A stretch of 42,743 bases of DNA, from positions 1 through 42,743 of the IMG/VR virus record IMGVR_UViG_3300028766_000014; one strand, 5' to 3'. Positions 1-6,826 of this stretch are shown here, piece by piece; the first letter of the stretch is position 1; every line of letters begins with the position of its first letter. A model generated the notes under the pieces. It searched no databases. It saw only the letters and a program-made list of their open reading frames with translations, and was not told the DNA's origin. The translations under genes and the position numbers were made by a program. Origin of the DNA: a virus.

Positions 1-1
1 T

Positions 2-130
2 CGGGCCGCCGCTGATGCCGCCGCCGCCGCCGCTGATGCCGCCGCTGATGCCGCCGTTCGGGCCGCCGCTGATGCCCACAAAGTAAAGCAAGAAGAAATC
101 TTTGTGCTCTATCTCCAGGATGAGGTTTAG
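2..130 (+). CDS. C-terminal end of an Ala/Asp-repeat protein (5' truncated)
   Basis: The reading frame enters from outside the window and stops at TAG 128-130, two bases before the next gene. The first 25 codons are an Ala-Ala-Ala-Asp low-complexity run made from repeated GCCGCCGCTGAT units. A normal-looking tail follows, ending in FVLYLQDEV. I prefer this frame because its stop abuts the next start. Two other frames are also open across the repeat: a Pro/Leu/Met-rich one on this strand and a Gly-rich one on the opposite strand. Function unknown. Confidence 0.5.
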   Translation, partial: RAAADAAAAAADAAADAAVRAAADAHKVKQEEIFVLYLQDEV

Positions 131-132
131 CC

Positions 133-1191
133 ATGCAAACAATCGTAAGAATTAAGTTCGGCAGTCATCTTTACGGCACTAGTACGCCTGAGTCAGATAC
201 TGACTATATGTCAGTCCATCTTCCATCTGCGCGTGAGATTTTACTGCAGCAAGTAGCAGATTCACTCGGTAATGATCGAAAGAACGCACGCGGCCAAAAG
301 AACGCACCTACTGACACTGATGACGAGAGCTACAGTCTGCAGCGTTACTTGCAGCTTCTTGCCGAGGGCCAGACTGTCGCGCTTGACATGCTATTCGCCC
401 CGTCTCTCGAGCTCGCTTCGCCACTGTGGCGCACTATCCAAGCTAACAAAGACAAGCTCATCACTAAGAAGAGCGCGGCGTTCGTCGGCTACTGTCGTAC
501 TCAAGCCAATAAATACGGTATCAAAGGTTCACGTGTCGCAGCAGCTCGTGCGGCAATGGAGTTCTTTGAGCACGCTGTAAGGCAGTCATTTACGCCTAGT
601 ACAGACCAAGTACTGCGCTACGCGGAGTCTTTGAAAGTGCTTTGTACTGATGAGCACACTAAGATAGTCGAGCAGAACACATACTTCCCAGATGGTAGTG
701 GCAAAGAAGAGCGGTTCTTCGAGTGCTGCAACCGTAAAGTGCCATTCAAGGCTTCCATCAAGACTGCTTACGAGATGTACAAGCACGTCTTTGACGAGTA
801 TGGAGCGCGGGCACTTGCCGCTGAGAAAGGCGAGGGAGTCGACTGGAAAGCACTAAGTCATGCCGTACGTGTAGGCCATGAGGCCCTAGAACTTCTGCAG
901 ACTGGCCTGATTACTTTCCCACTGCCTAATGCTGCAGACGTTCTTCACATCAAACAGGGCAAGGTAGTCTACCCTGTTGTAGCGCAGATGATAGAAGACT
1001 TACTTGTACGGGTAGAGGCAGCAGAGAAGATTAGCGTGCTGCGCACTGAACCTGATTGGGAGTGGATCAATGGGCTAGTAGCCTGGGAATACGGGACGCT
1101 AGCACATGACTGGGTGGCGGAACGCGTGCGCATAGCTGCTGGGCGCTCAGTGACAGTCGCGGATAGACTGGCGTTAAAAGGAAGACTATGA
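133..1191 (+). CDS. RlaP-like predicted nucleotidyltransferase (Pol beta superfamily)
   Basis: 352-aa protein. Its N-terminus has the Pol-beta nucleotidyltransferase signature GSHLYGTSTPESDTDY (residues 10-25), with the helix-turn Gly-Ser and the metal-binding Asp pair D22/D24. This matches the family of predicted nucleotidyltransferases (Pfam PF10127 type) named RlaP because members accompany RtcB RNA ligases in RNA-repair gene sets. The rest is helical. The start ATG follows a CAGGATGAGG ribosome site. An RtcB gene lies in the same window, which supports a joint role in RNA end repair or nucleotide addition. The actual substrate is inferred, not shown. Family assignment is fairly sure; biochemical role is not. 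Confidence 0.8.
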   Translation: MQTIVRIKFGSHLYGTSTPESDTDYMSVHLPSAREILLQQVADSLGNDRKNARGQKNAPTDTDDESYSLQRYLQLLAEGQTVALDMLFAPSLELASPLWRTIQANKDKLITKKSAAFVGYCRTQANKYGIKGSRVAAARAAMEFFEHAVRQSFTPSTDQVLRYAESLKVLCTDEHTKIVEQNTYFPDGSGKEERFFECCNRKVPFKASIKTAYEMYKHVFDEYGARALAAEKGEGVDWKALSHAVRVGHEALELLQTGLITFPLPNAADVLHIKQGKVVYPVVAQMIEDLLVRVEAAEKISVLRTEPDWEWINGLVAWEYGTLAHDWVAERVRIAAGRSVTVADRLALKGRL

Positions 1192-1217
1192 ACTAATCGA
1201 CGCCGCAGAAGAGACTA

Positions 1218-1499
1218 TTGCAGCTCTTGAGCAGTTGGAAGCCGTTCTCCGCCAAGTGCTGCTTCGATACTCCACAGCCACACACTGTGTGTCTAGGCGT
1301 AGGAGTAGTAACTGCTGTACAGCAGGACTCTAGCTTTGTGTTTGAGAACGCGAGCACACACCAAGTAACTTTCGTCCAAGAGCCTTTACCGCAGTTTGTC
1401 ACTTGGCAAGGTATGATGGCCGAAGTGACTTTGCATTTTGACGAGGGAACTCACAACCCGTCGCGTAGAAGCGCGGCGTGTGATAACAGGAGGCAGTAA
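1218..1499 (+). CDS. Unknown protein, gene start unclear (possible frameshifted gene 1188-1499)
   Basis: From about codon 15 this frame reads like real protein (GVGVVTAVQQDSSFVFENAS, then HQVTFVQEPLP), and it ends at TAA 1497-1499. The only in-frame starts are TTG codons (1218 taken). However, an ATG with a good AAGGAAG site sits at 1188, overlapping the stop of the previous gene, and it hits a stop after two codons. A second frame just after that ATG (1193-1260) gives a natural helix (LIDAAEETIAALEQLEAVL). Two compensating single-base shifts would join all of this into one gene, so it may be decayed or contain sequence errors. Function unknown. Confidence 0.45.
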   Translation: MQLLSSWKPFSAKCCFDTPQPHTVCLGVGVVTAVQQDSSFVFENASTHQVTFVQEPLPQFVTWQGMMAEVTLHFDEGTHNPSRRSAACDNRRQ

Positions 1500-1592
1500 A
1501 TAAATGCCAGACGTCGTCGTGTACTAAGAGCCAAACGTGAGCGGCGTATAGTTCAACGAGTGCTGAAGATTGTGGTTAAAGAGTCAGCATGA
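1500..1592 (+). CDS. Very basic 30-aa peptide, apparent ATA start
   Basis: A strong AGGAGG site at 1488-1493 stands 6 bases before ATA-AAT, opening a 30-codon frame that ends at TGA 1590-1592 inside the start of the next gene. The peptide (N-A-R-R-R-R-V-L-R after the first residue) aligns with the starts of the two neighbouring peptides MNSRQRRKLRR and MNSHQRRKLRR, supporting ATA as first codon. An ATG at 1504 in another frame gives only 7 codons. Arg-rich; RNA or DNA binding is possible but not shown. Confidence 0.5.
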   Translation: MNARRRRVLRAKRERRIVQRVLKIVVKESA

Positions 1593-1708
1593 ACTCCCGT
1601 CAAAGACGTAAGTTGCGGCGGTACCAAGATCGTGTGATGACTGGGTGGACGAAATTCTTAGATAAAGAGTTCGCGCTCTTCAGGGCAATTCAATACAAGG
1701 AGCTATAA
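1589..1708 (+). CDS. Small basic protein, MNSRQRR family (39 aa)
   Basis: ATG overlaps the previous stop (ATGA). The N-terminus MNSRQRRKLRRYQ is almost repeated in the gene at 1908, so these are paralogues. The C-terminal half is amphipathic (WTKFLDKEFALFRAI). Function unknown. Confidence 0.6.
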   Translation: MNSRQRRKLRRYQDRVMTGWTKFLDKEFALFRAIQYKEL

Positions 1709-1710
1709 CG

Positions 1711-1911
1711 ATGTTCAAGATTGTGAACACAGACAACTTTGGGAGTGACTATCCTGATGAGTCATTTATTCCACTGGCATTTTGGAAGAGAGAAAGCGCT
1801 CAGCGTGTAGCAGATGTCATTAATGCAGAGCTTTGTAACGATGAGAATGCTCCACGGTTTTGGAAAGTAGAACCAGCTGAGTACAGGCTCCAGCCGGGGT
1901 TTGAGCCATGA
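1711..1911 (+). CDS. Unknown small protein (66 aa)
   Basis: The start follows an AAGGAGCTATAACG ribosome site. The protein is acidic and aromatic-rich with no recognised motif; WKRESAQRVADVINAEL predicts a helix and the C-terminal part a strand pair. It lies between two members of the MNSxQRR peptide family. Function unknown. Confidence 0.65.
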   Translation: MFKIVNTDNFGSDYPDESFIPLAFWKRESAQRVADVINAELCNDENAPRFWKVEPAEYRLQPGFEP

Positions 1912-1982
1912 ACTCCCATCAACGACGTAAACTGCGACGTTATCAAGTCAATCAAGGGAGCCACCTAAATGATCGGCAATGA
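1908..1982 (+). CDS. Small basic peptide, MNSxQRR family (24 aa)
   Basis: ATG overlaps the upstream TGA. The N-terminus MNSHQRRKLRRYQ matches 1589-1708, but the peptide then ends after 24 residues inside the next gene. It looks like a shortened duplicate. The ribosome site of the next gene (AAGGGAG) is embedded in it, so translation may couple the two. Confidence 0.5.
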   Translation: MNSHQRRKLRRYQVNQGSHLNDRQ

Positions 1983-2178
1983 CTTTGTTACGACCATCGC
2001 GCTGAAGAGCAAGCGCTGCTCAGAATGTGGAGCAGCAATACCCAAAGGATCTGAGTACAAAGAGTCGCGGCACAAAAAGACTGGCAAGGTGACTAAAGTG
2101 CTTTGCATGAATGAGGACTGCCGACTGACATTTGACGACCGCATTTGGCAGGAGTTTGCGAGGAGGAATAGACATTGA
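1969..2178 (+). CDS. Small zinc-ribbon-like protein (69 aa)
   Basis: Two cysteine pairs, CSEC (about residue 17) and CMNEDC (about 47-52), separated by a basic stretch, have the layout of a small zinc ribbon. The C-terminus is FDDRIWQEFARRNRH. The next gene starts in a TTGA overlap. It is one of many small Cys-rich proteins in the first 7 kb. Partner unknown. Confidence 0.65.
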   Translation: MIGNDFVTTIALKSKRCSECGAAIPKGSEYKESRHKKTGKVTKVLCMNEDCRLTFDDRIWQEFARRNRH

Positions 2179-2429
2179 GAACCTTGATACTAGTTGATCG
2201 GCCAAGAGAGATACCCAGTTATATGGAGCCAGAAGACCGCTACAGCATGTCTACGCGTTTAGCTACTAGGCCCAATGGAGACGTGCTACAGTTCATGCTC
2301 ATTGAGAAGGGCGATGCATGGTTACAGCGCTTATGTGGGCAGATATTCGATACTGTGGAAGGATTGGAGCGCTTGACGCCAGAGCAGCGTGATCTCGTCA
2401 AGTTAACGATGAGGAGGATAGATGCGTAA
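2175..2429 (+). CDS. Unknown protein with TTG start (84 aa)
   Basis: TTG 2175 overlaps the previous stop as TTGA and is preceded by GAGGAGGAATAG, a strong ribosome site. The N-terminus predicts a strand (LILVDRP) followed by a charged segment; the C-terminus is helical (LTPEQRDLVKLTMRRI). No recognised family. Confidence 0.6.
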   Translation: MRTLILVDRPREIPSYMEPEDRYSMSTRLATRPNGDVLQFMLIEKGDAWLQRLCGQIFDTVEGLERLTPEQRDLVKLTMRRIDA

Positions 2430-2646
2430 GTTGCTAGTAGTATTGTGCGTAGTAGCACTACAGTACATAGGTATTGACGAGGTCAAACCGGCCTTGCCAC
2501 CTGTCGTGTACACAGCTCCAGTGGCTACTAAGGAGTCAGTAAGACCAGCGCTATCTGCACCAGTTTACGTAACTATGCTGCCAAGCACTAAGCAGCCAGA
2601 ACGTTCTGCATTAGAGCCACGCTTACGGAAGAGATCCGTACGATGA
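2422..2646 (+). CDS. Predicted exported protein with Pro/Ala-rich repeats (74 aa)
   Basis: An N-terminal signal-like segment (MRKLLVVLCVVALQYI) precedes about three loose copies of a unit containing VKPAL, VRPAL or RSALEP separated by about 20 residues. A longer relative with the same layout is at 10818. Export to the envelope is inferred from the N-terminus. Function unknown. Confidence 0.6.
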   Translation: MRKLLVVLCVVALQYIGIDEVKPALPPVVYTAPVATKESVRPALSAPVYVTMLPSTKQPERSALEPRLRKRSVR

Positions 2647-2984
2647 AAGTAGTCAATCGCGCTGACTTTCTAAAGCTGCCAGAAAGCACAGTTTATGCCA
2701 AAGGCAAGCCATGGTACTTTAATGACATCAATGTGAAGCATGATACGACTACTTCTGGTAATGACTGGTGGTTCATGGACTTCTGTTGGCCTGATACCGA
2801 GAAAGGCGACTTGGAGTCTTGTACGAACGTGTTGGAAGACTCGTTGAATAACGGCACGAGCTTTCCAATGATCAATGCAGTATGCCGCAATGGTATACAT
2901 GACTCAGAGGACCTGTTTCTCATATTCGAGAAGCCTGACTTGGACCGGCTTATTGCTGTGTTCCAGAAAGCGAAGGAGCTATGA
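2643..2984 (+). CDS. Unknown protein (113 aa)
   Basis: ATGA overlap at both ends places it firmly in the operon. It is rich in Trp and Asp (NDWWFMDFCWPD near the middle) and ends in a helix (DLDRLIAVFQKAKEL). I recognise no family. Confidence 0.65.
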   Translation: MKVVNRADFLKLPESTVYAKGKPWYFNDINVKHDTTTSGNDWWFMDFCWPDTEKGDLESCTNVLEDSLNNGTSFPMINAVCRNGIHDSEDLFLIFEKPDLDRLIAVFQKAKEL

Positions 2985-3421
2985 CATTCAAAGAGTGGTG
3001 GCAGCGCCATGAAAAAGTATGCAGTACGTCTATCAAAGCTACTGCAGAGCAAGCTTACAAAGCAGGCGCTGATAATCGTTATCCAACAGCCGCGGCATAT
3101 GAGGCAGTTTGCGCTGCGCTCCATCGTAGAGAAGATGAGCTGCAAGCATTAAGAGTAGAACCAAAGTTCACAGCTCAGCAAGTACTCAGTATTATGGCCG
3201 ACTGCCTAAAGAAGCCTGGTAATGTTCTAGATAACTTCGAGCAAGCTTTGCAGCCAAAGACTCCTGAAGACAGCGTAAAAGTTGTTTCGGGGTGTCATCC
3301 GAATGAATTTGCTTGGGTAGTCGAAAAGAACGGGGTAGAAATATCGTGGTTTACAGACAAACACATTGCAGAAACTTTACGAATTGGCTTAATCGCGCAG
3401 TTGAAAGAGGCGAAGAAATGA
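2981..3421 (+). CDS. Unknown protein with FTxxQV helical domain (146 aa)
   Basis: A central segment (YEAVCAALHRREDEL followed by FTAQQVLSIMADCL) resembles the next gene (WTAACRALDRKNDEM followed by FTVEQVRVAISNTL), so the two share a domain. The C-terminal part has beta character (EFAWVVEKNGVEISWF). Start ATG overlaps the previous stop. Function unknown. Confidence 0.65.
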   Translation: MTFKEWWQRHEKVCSTSIKATAEQAYKAGADNRYPTAAAYEAVCAALHRREDELQALRVEPKFTAQQVLSIMADCLKKPGNVLDNFEQALQPKTPEDSVKVVSGCHPNEFAWVVEKNGVEISWFTDKHIAETLRIGLIAQLKEAKK

Positions 3422-3951
3422 GCGAAATACTAAATGCAGAAGAATGGCTCTGTAAAGAGTGTAATACGGTGTTCCCCGGTCCACCGCAGGCGGGCGTATA
3501 TTGCATAATCTGCCCGAAGTGTGGAGGTGTTACTGGGCCCCGTGACCGCATTGAATACGAGCTGAACTTGGCTGCATTGACGGACAAGCTGCGTCAAGCT
3601 ACCGAAGAAAATAGAAAACTCGCCGAGCGTCCAACTATTGACGCTTGGACTGCAGCATGTAGAGCGCTCGACCGTAAGAACGACGAAATGAAAACGCGGT
3701 TTACAGTAGAGCAAGTTCGGGTGGCTATATCAAATACACTGTGTGCACACAAGTTCTTGCACGACTTAACCATACTTGGTATTGAGAAGCTGTGCAATGC
3801 TGTTTGTGCTAAACTGGCAAAAGAGCAGTACACTACTCGGCCCAATACAGTGCTTGGTGGCACAGACATTTTGCTCGACGGTGAGCTGATCGCCACACTC
3901 AGCCCGAAGTGCAAAGTAACACCAGAGGAGTTTATTAGGAGAGTAAAGTGA
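3418..3951 (+). CDS. Zinc-ribbon protein with FTxEQV helical domain (177 aa)
   Basis: I chose ATG 3418 because it overlaps the upstream stop as ATGA. The N-terminus has a zinc ribbon (CKEC, then CIICPKC). A coiled helix follows, then the FTVEQVRVAISNTL domain shared with 2981-3421 and, more distantly, with proteins at 9664 and 13089. The C-terminus has a strand-rich tail (DILLDGELIATLSP). Role unknown. Confidence 0.65.
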   Translation: MSEILNAEEWLCKECNTVFPGPPQAGVYCIICPKCGGVTGPRDRIEYELNLAALTDKLRQATEENRKLAERPTIDAWTAACRALDRKNDEMKTRFTVEQVRVAISNTLCAHKFLHDLTILGIEKLCNAVCAKLAKEQYTTRPNTVLGGTDILLDGELIATLSPKCKVTPEEFIRRVK

Positions 3952-4094
3952 CTTGTTTTGATGAAGATCCTAAGGACGAAAAGCCTTCAGGTCCATGTCC
4001 TATACCAAGCTGTGAAGGTAGTGTAACGTTCAACGAAGAAGAGCAGGTATGGGAGTGTGATACTTGTGAGTTCTTTATCCCAAAGGAGGATTAG
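3948..4094 (+). CDS. 48-aa zinc-ribbon protein (GTG start)
   Basis: GTG overlaps the previous stop (GTGA). The two Cys pairs CPIPSC and CDTC are spaced about 20 residues apart as in a zinc ribbon, between acidic ends. Its placement continues the coupled operon. Function unknown. Confidence 0.55.
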   Translation: MTCFDEDPKDEKPSGPCPIPSCEGSVTFNEEEQVWECDTCEFFIPKED

Positions 4095-4096
4095 GC

Positions 4097-4327
4097 GTGA
4101 AGTGCACAGCAGTAGGACTTGTCACGACTGAAGATGGTGTGCAAAGTGTTGCGTGCCAGCTAAACCAAGGCCATGGTGAGTGTCACCAAAGCGGTAGTAT
4201 TGAGGGGCTTGTGCACTGGACACCACCTGCATGCCCAATACAGGGCATACGAACAGTCTGTGATGGAACGCAGCCAAGCAATATGCAACAGTGTGCAAAG
4301 CACTGGAAGCTGAACAATTGCGCATGA
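4097..4327 (+). CDS. Cys/His-rich small protein (76 aa, GTG start)
   Basis: GTG 4097 follows AAAGGAGG. It contains a C-x-L-N-x-G-H type motif (CQLNQGHGECH) like the C..GHxGxH motifs in the protein at 7124, plus later cysteines, so it may bind zinc. Function unknown. Confidence 0.6.
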   Translation: MKCTAVGLVTTEDGVQSVACQLNQGHGECHQSGSIEGLVHWTPPACPIQGIRTVCDGTQPSNMQQCAKHWKLNNCA

Positions 4328-4461
4328 CTGCCGCAAGTATAGCACTAGACCTTCTTCCCGAAGTGCTCTATCGTCAGCGGATGTTCCAAGTATTTAAGGA
4401 CGCGAGTTTTATGGTAGAGATACTCAACGAGACTAAAAGGAAGATGGAGGATGCGAGATGA
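4324..4461 (+). CDS. 45-aa helical protein
   Basis: ATGA overlaps at both its start and its end. The protein is predicted mostly helical (FKDASFMVEILNETKRKMED). No family recognised; reality is supported by the perfect coupling pattern. Confidence 0.55.
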   Translation: MTAASIALDLLPEVLYRQRMFQVFKDASFMVEILNETKRKMEDAR

Positions 4462-4715
4462 CCTGGGAATCTTCTGGAACACTTATCGGCAGTCGAAGAG
4501 GCAACGCTTATGGCGATGTAGAAATAATCAGTGAAGCGGCGAGTCCAGCTTGTGCAGATCTCATTTGTCGGGCGCATAATCGTGAGATTGAAGAACTTCT
4601 AAAGCCTCGTCCTGAAGAAGGCGTTCCATATGTGCCAGCAAGGCCGTTTTTTAGGCCATATGCTTATAGAGCAGATCTCAGATCCAGTTCGACAGACGAC
4701 AGGAGACATAGATGA
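4458..4715 (+). CDS. Unknown protein (85 aa)
   Basis: ATG overlaps the previous stop and its own stop overlaps the next start. The N-terminal half is Gly/Ser-rich, the middle helical (ADLICRAHNREIEELLKP), and the C-terminus basic and aromatic (ARPFFRPYAYRADLR). Function unknown. Confidence 0.55.
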   Translation: MTWESSGTLIGSRRGNAYGDVEIISEAASPACADLICRAHNREIEELLKPRPEEGVPYVPARPFFRPYAYRADLRSSSTDDRRHR

Positions 4716-4954
4716 GACATGACTGTATAGTAGCCAAGTTCAAAGTTGGCGACAGAGTCCACTTCCCGTATGGTCGCAAGATTGGAACTATTACGCATGT
4801 CGAAGCACAAGTTATAGACCATCAAGATGGTCACTGTAAAGTGTTTATCCAGTTCTTGTACCGTATTACAAGCTATGAATGTGGAGAGAATCAGGTGAAG
4901 AAGGTGCGCCCAAGCTTTAGGAAGCCTCCATACAAGCCGAGCTACGCATTATGA
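4712..4954 (+). CDS. SH3/KOW-like small protein (80 aa)
   Basis: The segment FKVGDRVHFPYGRKIGTITH is the typical opening of small SH3-like beta barrels that bind nucleic acid or protein. Strands continue to the basic C-terminus (VKKVRPSFRKPPYKPSY). ATGA coupling on both sides. Assignment is by motif look only. Confidence 0.55.
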   Translation: MRHDCIVAKFKVGDRVHFPYGRKIGTITHVEAQVIDHQDGHCKVFIQFLYRITSYECGENQVKKVRPSFRKPPYKPSYAL

Positions 4955-5040
4955 ATCATGACCGCGCGGCCCTTGGGTGTATAATTGGACTAGTGGCGTT
5001 TTTCGTATTCTGCTTCCTAAAATTGTTTGGAGTGGACTAG
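4951..5040 (+). CDS. 29-aa single-pass membrane peptide
   Basis: ATG overlaps the upstream stop. After a short charged N-terminus, one hydrophobic helix (LGCIIGLVAFFVFCFLKLF) fills the peptide. It is a plausible inner-membrane microprotein. Confidence 0.5.
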   Translation: MNHDRAALGCIIGLVAFFVFCFLKLFGVD

Positions 5041-5041
5041 C

Positions 5042-5239
5042 GTGCACAATGACAACATAGGCGGCTTCACTAAAGCCAGAGAGATAAAGTGCCCGGCATG
5101 TGGACGTACATCAAGCGCAGAACTTTGGCGCGATGTAGACGTGCCTTGCGAAGTATGCGACGATCACGCAGGAACAGAGTGCCCGGTTTGTAAGTACTCA
5201 TTTGACTGTGTATGGGACCTAGAAAGGTTTGAGCAATGA
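5042..5239 (+). CDS. Double CxxC zinc-ribbon protein (65 aa)
   Basis: GTG 5042 is taken as start because it lies just after the upstream TAG; a TTG at 5027 is the alternative. Three pairs, CPAC, CEVC and CPVC, give a rubredoxin or zinc-ribbon look. Next gene starts in an ATGA overlap. Function unknown. Confidence 0.6.
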   Translation: MHNDNIGGFTKAREIKCPACGRTSSAELWRDVDVPCEVCDDHAGTECPVCKYSFDCVWDLERFEQ

Positions 5240-5445
5240 CACTAAGTATCTTGTGGACCTGCGTGATTGTAGCGGCCATTCTCGGTTTTATAATTGGCTC
5301 AATGCTAGGTCGTGTATCAAGACGTGAGCGTTATGCACTTGAGGCAATGCGAGTGCTGTTAGCGCGACCAGATGGGCACGATCTTAACGTGCCTATGATT
5401 GCATTTGAAATAGCTCGCAACATGATGCAGGAGGAGCTGAAGTGA
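5236..5445 (+). CDS. Small membrane protein (69 aa)
   Basis: The N-terminal helix ILWTCVIVAAILGFIIGSML spans the membrane. A basic stretch (GRVSRRERY) follows, then a soluble helical tail, so the tail is probably cytoplasmic. Coupled at both ends (ATGA, GTGA). Confidence 0.6.
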   Translation: MTLSILWTCVIVAAILGFIIGSMLGRVSRRERYALEAMRVLLARPDGHDLNVPMIAFEIARNMMQEELK

Positions 5446-5708
5446 AGAAGTGCTTTAGACTTGAAGTAAGTTGTGGTGAGCAGTTCTACTATGCGGCCAA
5501 AACAGCTGAACAAGCTTTGAAAGCATACGCAGATGACTATCCAGGTGAAGCTGCGCTTGCTTATGAGATGTCAGAAGCTGAGATGCTAGTGGGTAAGGTT
5601 AGCGTAAAAGATACCGACCAAGAGCTTGATGGTACTGTCACAACACTCAAAGCATTATTTGATGCGGCAGGTACTGGCACAACACTGCTCTGCTCTACTG
5701 CATTCTAA
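5442..5708 (+). CDS. Unknown acidic protein (88 aa, GTG start)
   Basis: GTGA overlap with the previous gene. The N-terminus CFRLEVSCGEQFYYAAKTAE suggests a strand-turn-helix; the rest is helical and acidic. No family recognised. Confidence 0.6.
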   Translation: MKKCFRLEVSCGEQFYYAAKTAEQALKAYADDYPGEAALAYEMSEAEMLVGKVSVKDTDQELDGTVTTLKALFDAAGTGTTLLCSTAF

Positions 5709-5719
5709 GGAGAACGACC

Positions 5720-6139
5720 ATGCCCAAAAAATTGCGTTTTCGTAAGCTCGACGGAAAGTTCAGCCATGATGGTACTTGCATAGTCAACACAGTAAGCGGC
5801 GAGGCTATTCCTGCTGATGAGCCGATCTTCATTTTACGTGGCAGAGATACGAGAGCACTAGCGGCCCTTGTGTCGTACAAGTATGACTGCGTAGTGACGG
5901 GGTGTAATCAGCTGCACCTTGACGGAATTGAGCAGGCTGTTCGTAAGTTTAAGTGGTTTAAAGAGCAGTCTCCTGAGCGAATGAAGCAGCCCGGCGTGAC
6001 GCGGCACCTGCGGTTAGAAGAAGTCTCCGATCCAACTTGTGAGCATGCACACCCAGCTCGCCGTCGATTGGCTGAAGGTGCAGGCAGCCCAGTGGTGACA
6101 TACTGTGCAGATTGTGGGGTAATGCTTGATGCGAGTTGA
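5720..6139 (+). CDS. Unknown protein with C-terminal Cys pair (139 aa)
   Basis: Start ATG follows AAGGAGAACGACC. The N-terminal half (AIPADEPIFILRGRD, LHLDGIEQAVRKFKWF) looks like a compact alpha/beta fold common in phage small proteins. The C-terminal part has C-x-H (CEHAH) and CADC, a possible zinc site. Function unknown. Confidence 0.65.
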   Translation: MPKKLRFRKLDGKFSHDGTCIVNTVSGEAIPADEPIFILRGRDTRALAALVSYKYDCVVTGCNQLHLDGIEQAVRKFKWFKEQSPERMKQPGVTRHLRLEEVSDPTCEHAHPARRRLAEGAGSPVVTYCADCGVMLDAS

Positions 6140-6293
6140 TTTTGAACTGTCGCATATTAGGCATAATCTAGTATCATCTGCGGCATTTGTTGTTGCCGCC
6201 TTTGTCAAATACGGTGATGCTGACTGCGCAGCTGGTGCGGCTAGAAGCTTAGCCCATAGAGTGTTCGAGTGGGTACCGGAGTTACGAGGATGA
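6129..6293 (+). CDS. 54-aa protein, tandem paralogue of next gene
   Basis: ATG overlaps the end of the previous gene by 11 bases. The C-terminal half GAARSLAHRVFEWVPELRG aligns with AANNAASLAHTILKWAPEVR in the next gene, showing a tandem duplication. Helical; role unknown. Confidence 0.55.
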   Translation: MRVDFELSHIRHNLVSSAAFVVAAFVKYGDADCAAGAARSLAHRVFEWVPELRG

Positions 6294-6472
6294 CCACTGA
6301 CATAGTGTTGAACATTAAGCTAGACGAGCTGCAGTGGATGTACGTGGAGTTTGCCTCTGGAGCCATTAAGAAAAACATTCAAGAAGGCGATGCAATTAAG
6401 GCTGCTAATAACGCGGCCAGTTTGGCTCATACTATTCTGAAATGGGCCCCGGAGGTGCGTTATGCGGATTAA
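6290..6472 (+). CDS. 60-aa protein, tandem paralogue of previous gene
   Basis: ATG 6290 is chosen for its ATGA overlap. A strand (IVLNIKLDELQWMYVEF) precedes the shared helical motif SLAHTILKWAPEVR. Function unknown. Confidence 0.6.
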   Translation: MTTDIVLNIKLDELQWMYVEFASGAIKKNIQEGDAIKAANNAASLAHTILKWAPEVRYAD

Positions 6473-6623
6473 TTGGACCCGCGCGATCTGCGCAGCTTTC
6501 TTCTTTGTAGAGCTTGGTAACTACTTCGGGTGGGACCATGTAGCAGATAAGTCAGCCGAAGAAGTCATTGCTACTGGAATCTATTTTCTTTTGATTAGCC
6601 TATCAGTGGAGCTAGAGAAGTGA
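6462..6623 (+). CDS. Small membrane protein with two hydrophobic helices (53 aa)
   Basis: The hydrophobic stretches TRAICAAFFFVELGNYFGW and VIATGIYFLLISLSVEL are separated by an acidic loop (DHVADKSAEE). Ends in a GTGA overlap with the next gene. Probably an inner-membrane hairpin. Confidence 0.55.
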   Translation: MRINWTRAICAAFFFVELGNYFGWDHVADKSAEEVIATGIYFLLISLSVELEK

Positions 6624-6826
6624 AACGCACCCCACTCGGCAAGCAAGTTCATGATAAGCAGAGCCTGACGATAGATGTGCTAGGGCGCAAGCCCGCCGTT
6701 ACTAAGCAGCTCTTTGACCGCCACCAGCCCATTGCAGGAGTACGAGGCGCATCGTGCACAAAGGGCAAGCACACCACGTGCTTTAAACTGAGTTGTAGCT
6801 GTGAGTGTCATGGAGGCGCTTTATGA
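6620..6826 (+). CDS. Basic protein with Cys/His cluster (68 aa, GTG start)
   Basis: GTGA overlap. The C-terminus carries CTKGKHTTCFKLSCSCECH, a dense Cys/His cluster similar in layout to the C-terminus of the next gene (CRASRHTACHG, then CTCSC). Probably a zinc knuckle. Role unknown. Confidence 0.55.
   Translation: MKRTPLGKQVHDKQSLTIDVLGRKPAVTKQLFDRHQPIAGVRGASCTKGKHTTCFKLSCSCECHGGAL

Noticed and set aside
1-130. Minus-strand Gly-Ser-rich frame that could be a tail-fibre segment
   Set aside because: It would be the only minus-strand gene, and the forward Ala/Asp frame ends two bases before the next gene as expected for this operon.
4980-4985. TATAAT in the 29-aa membrane peptide gene
   Set aside because: Encoded by Ile codons in the middle of a coupled operon; no -35 and the next gene has a ribosome site well downstream.
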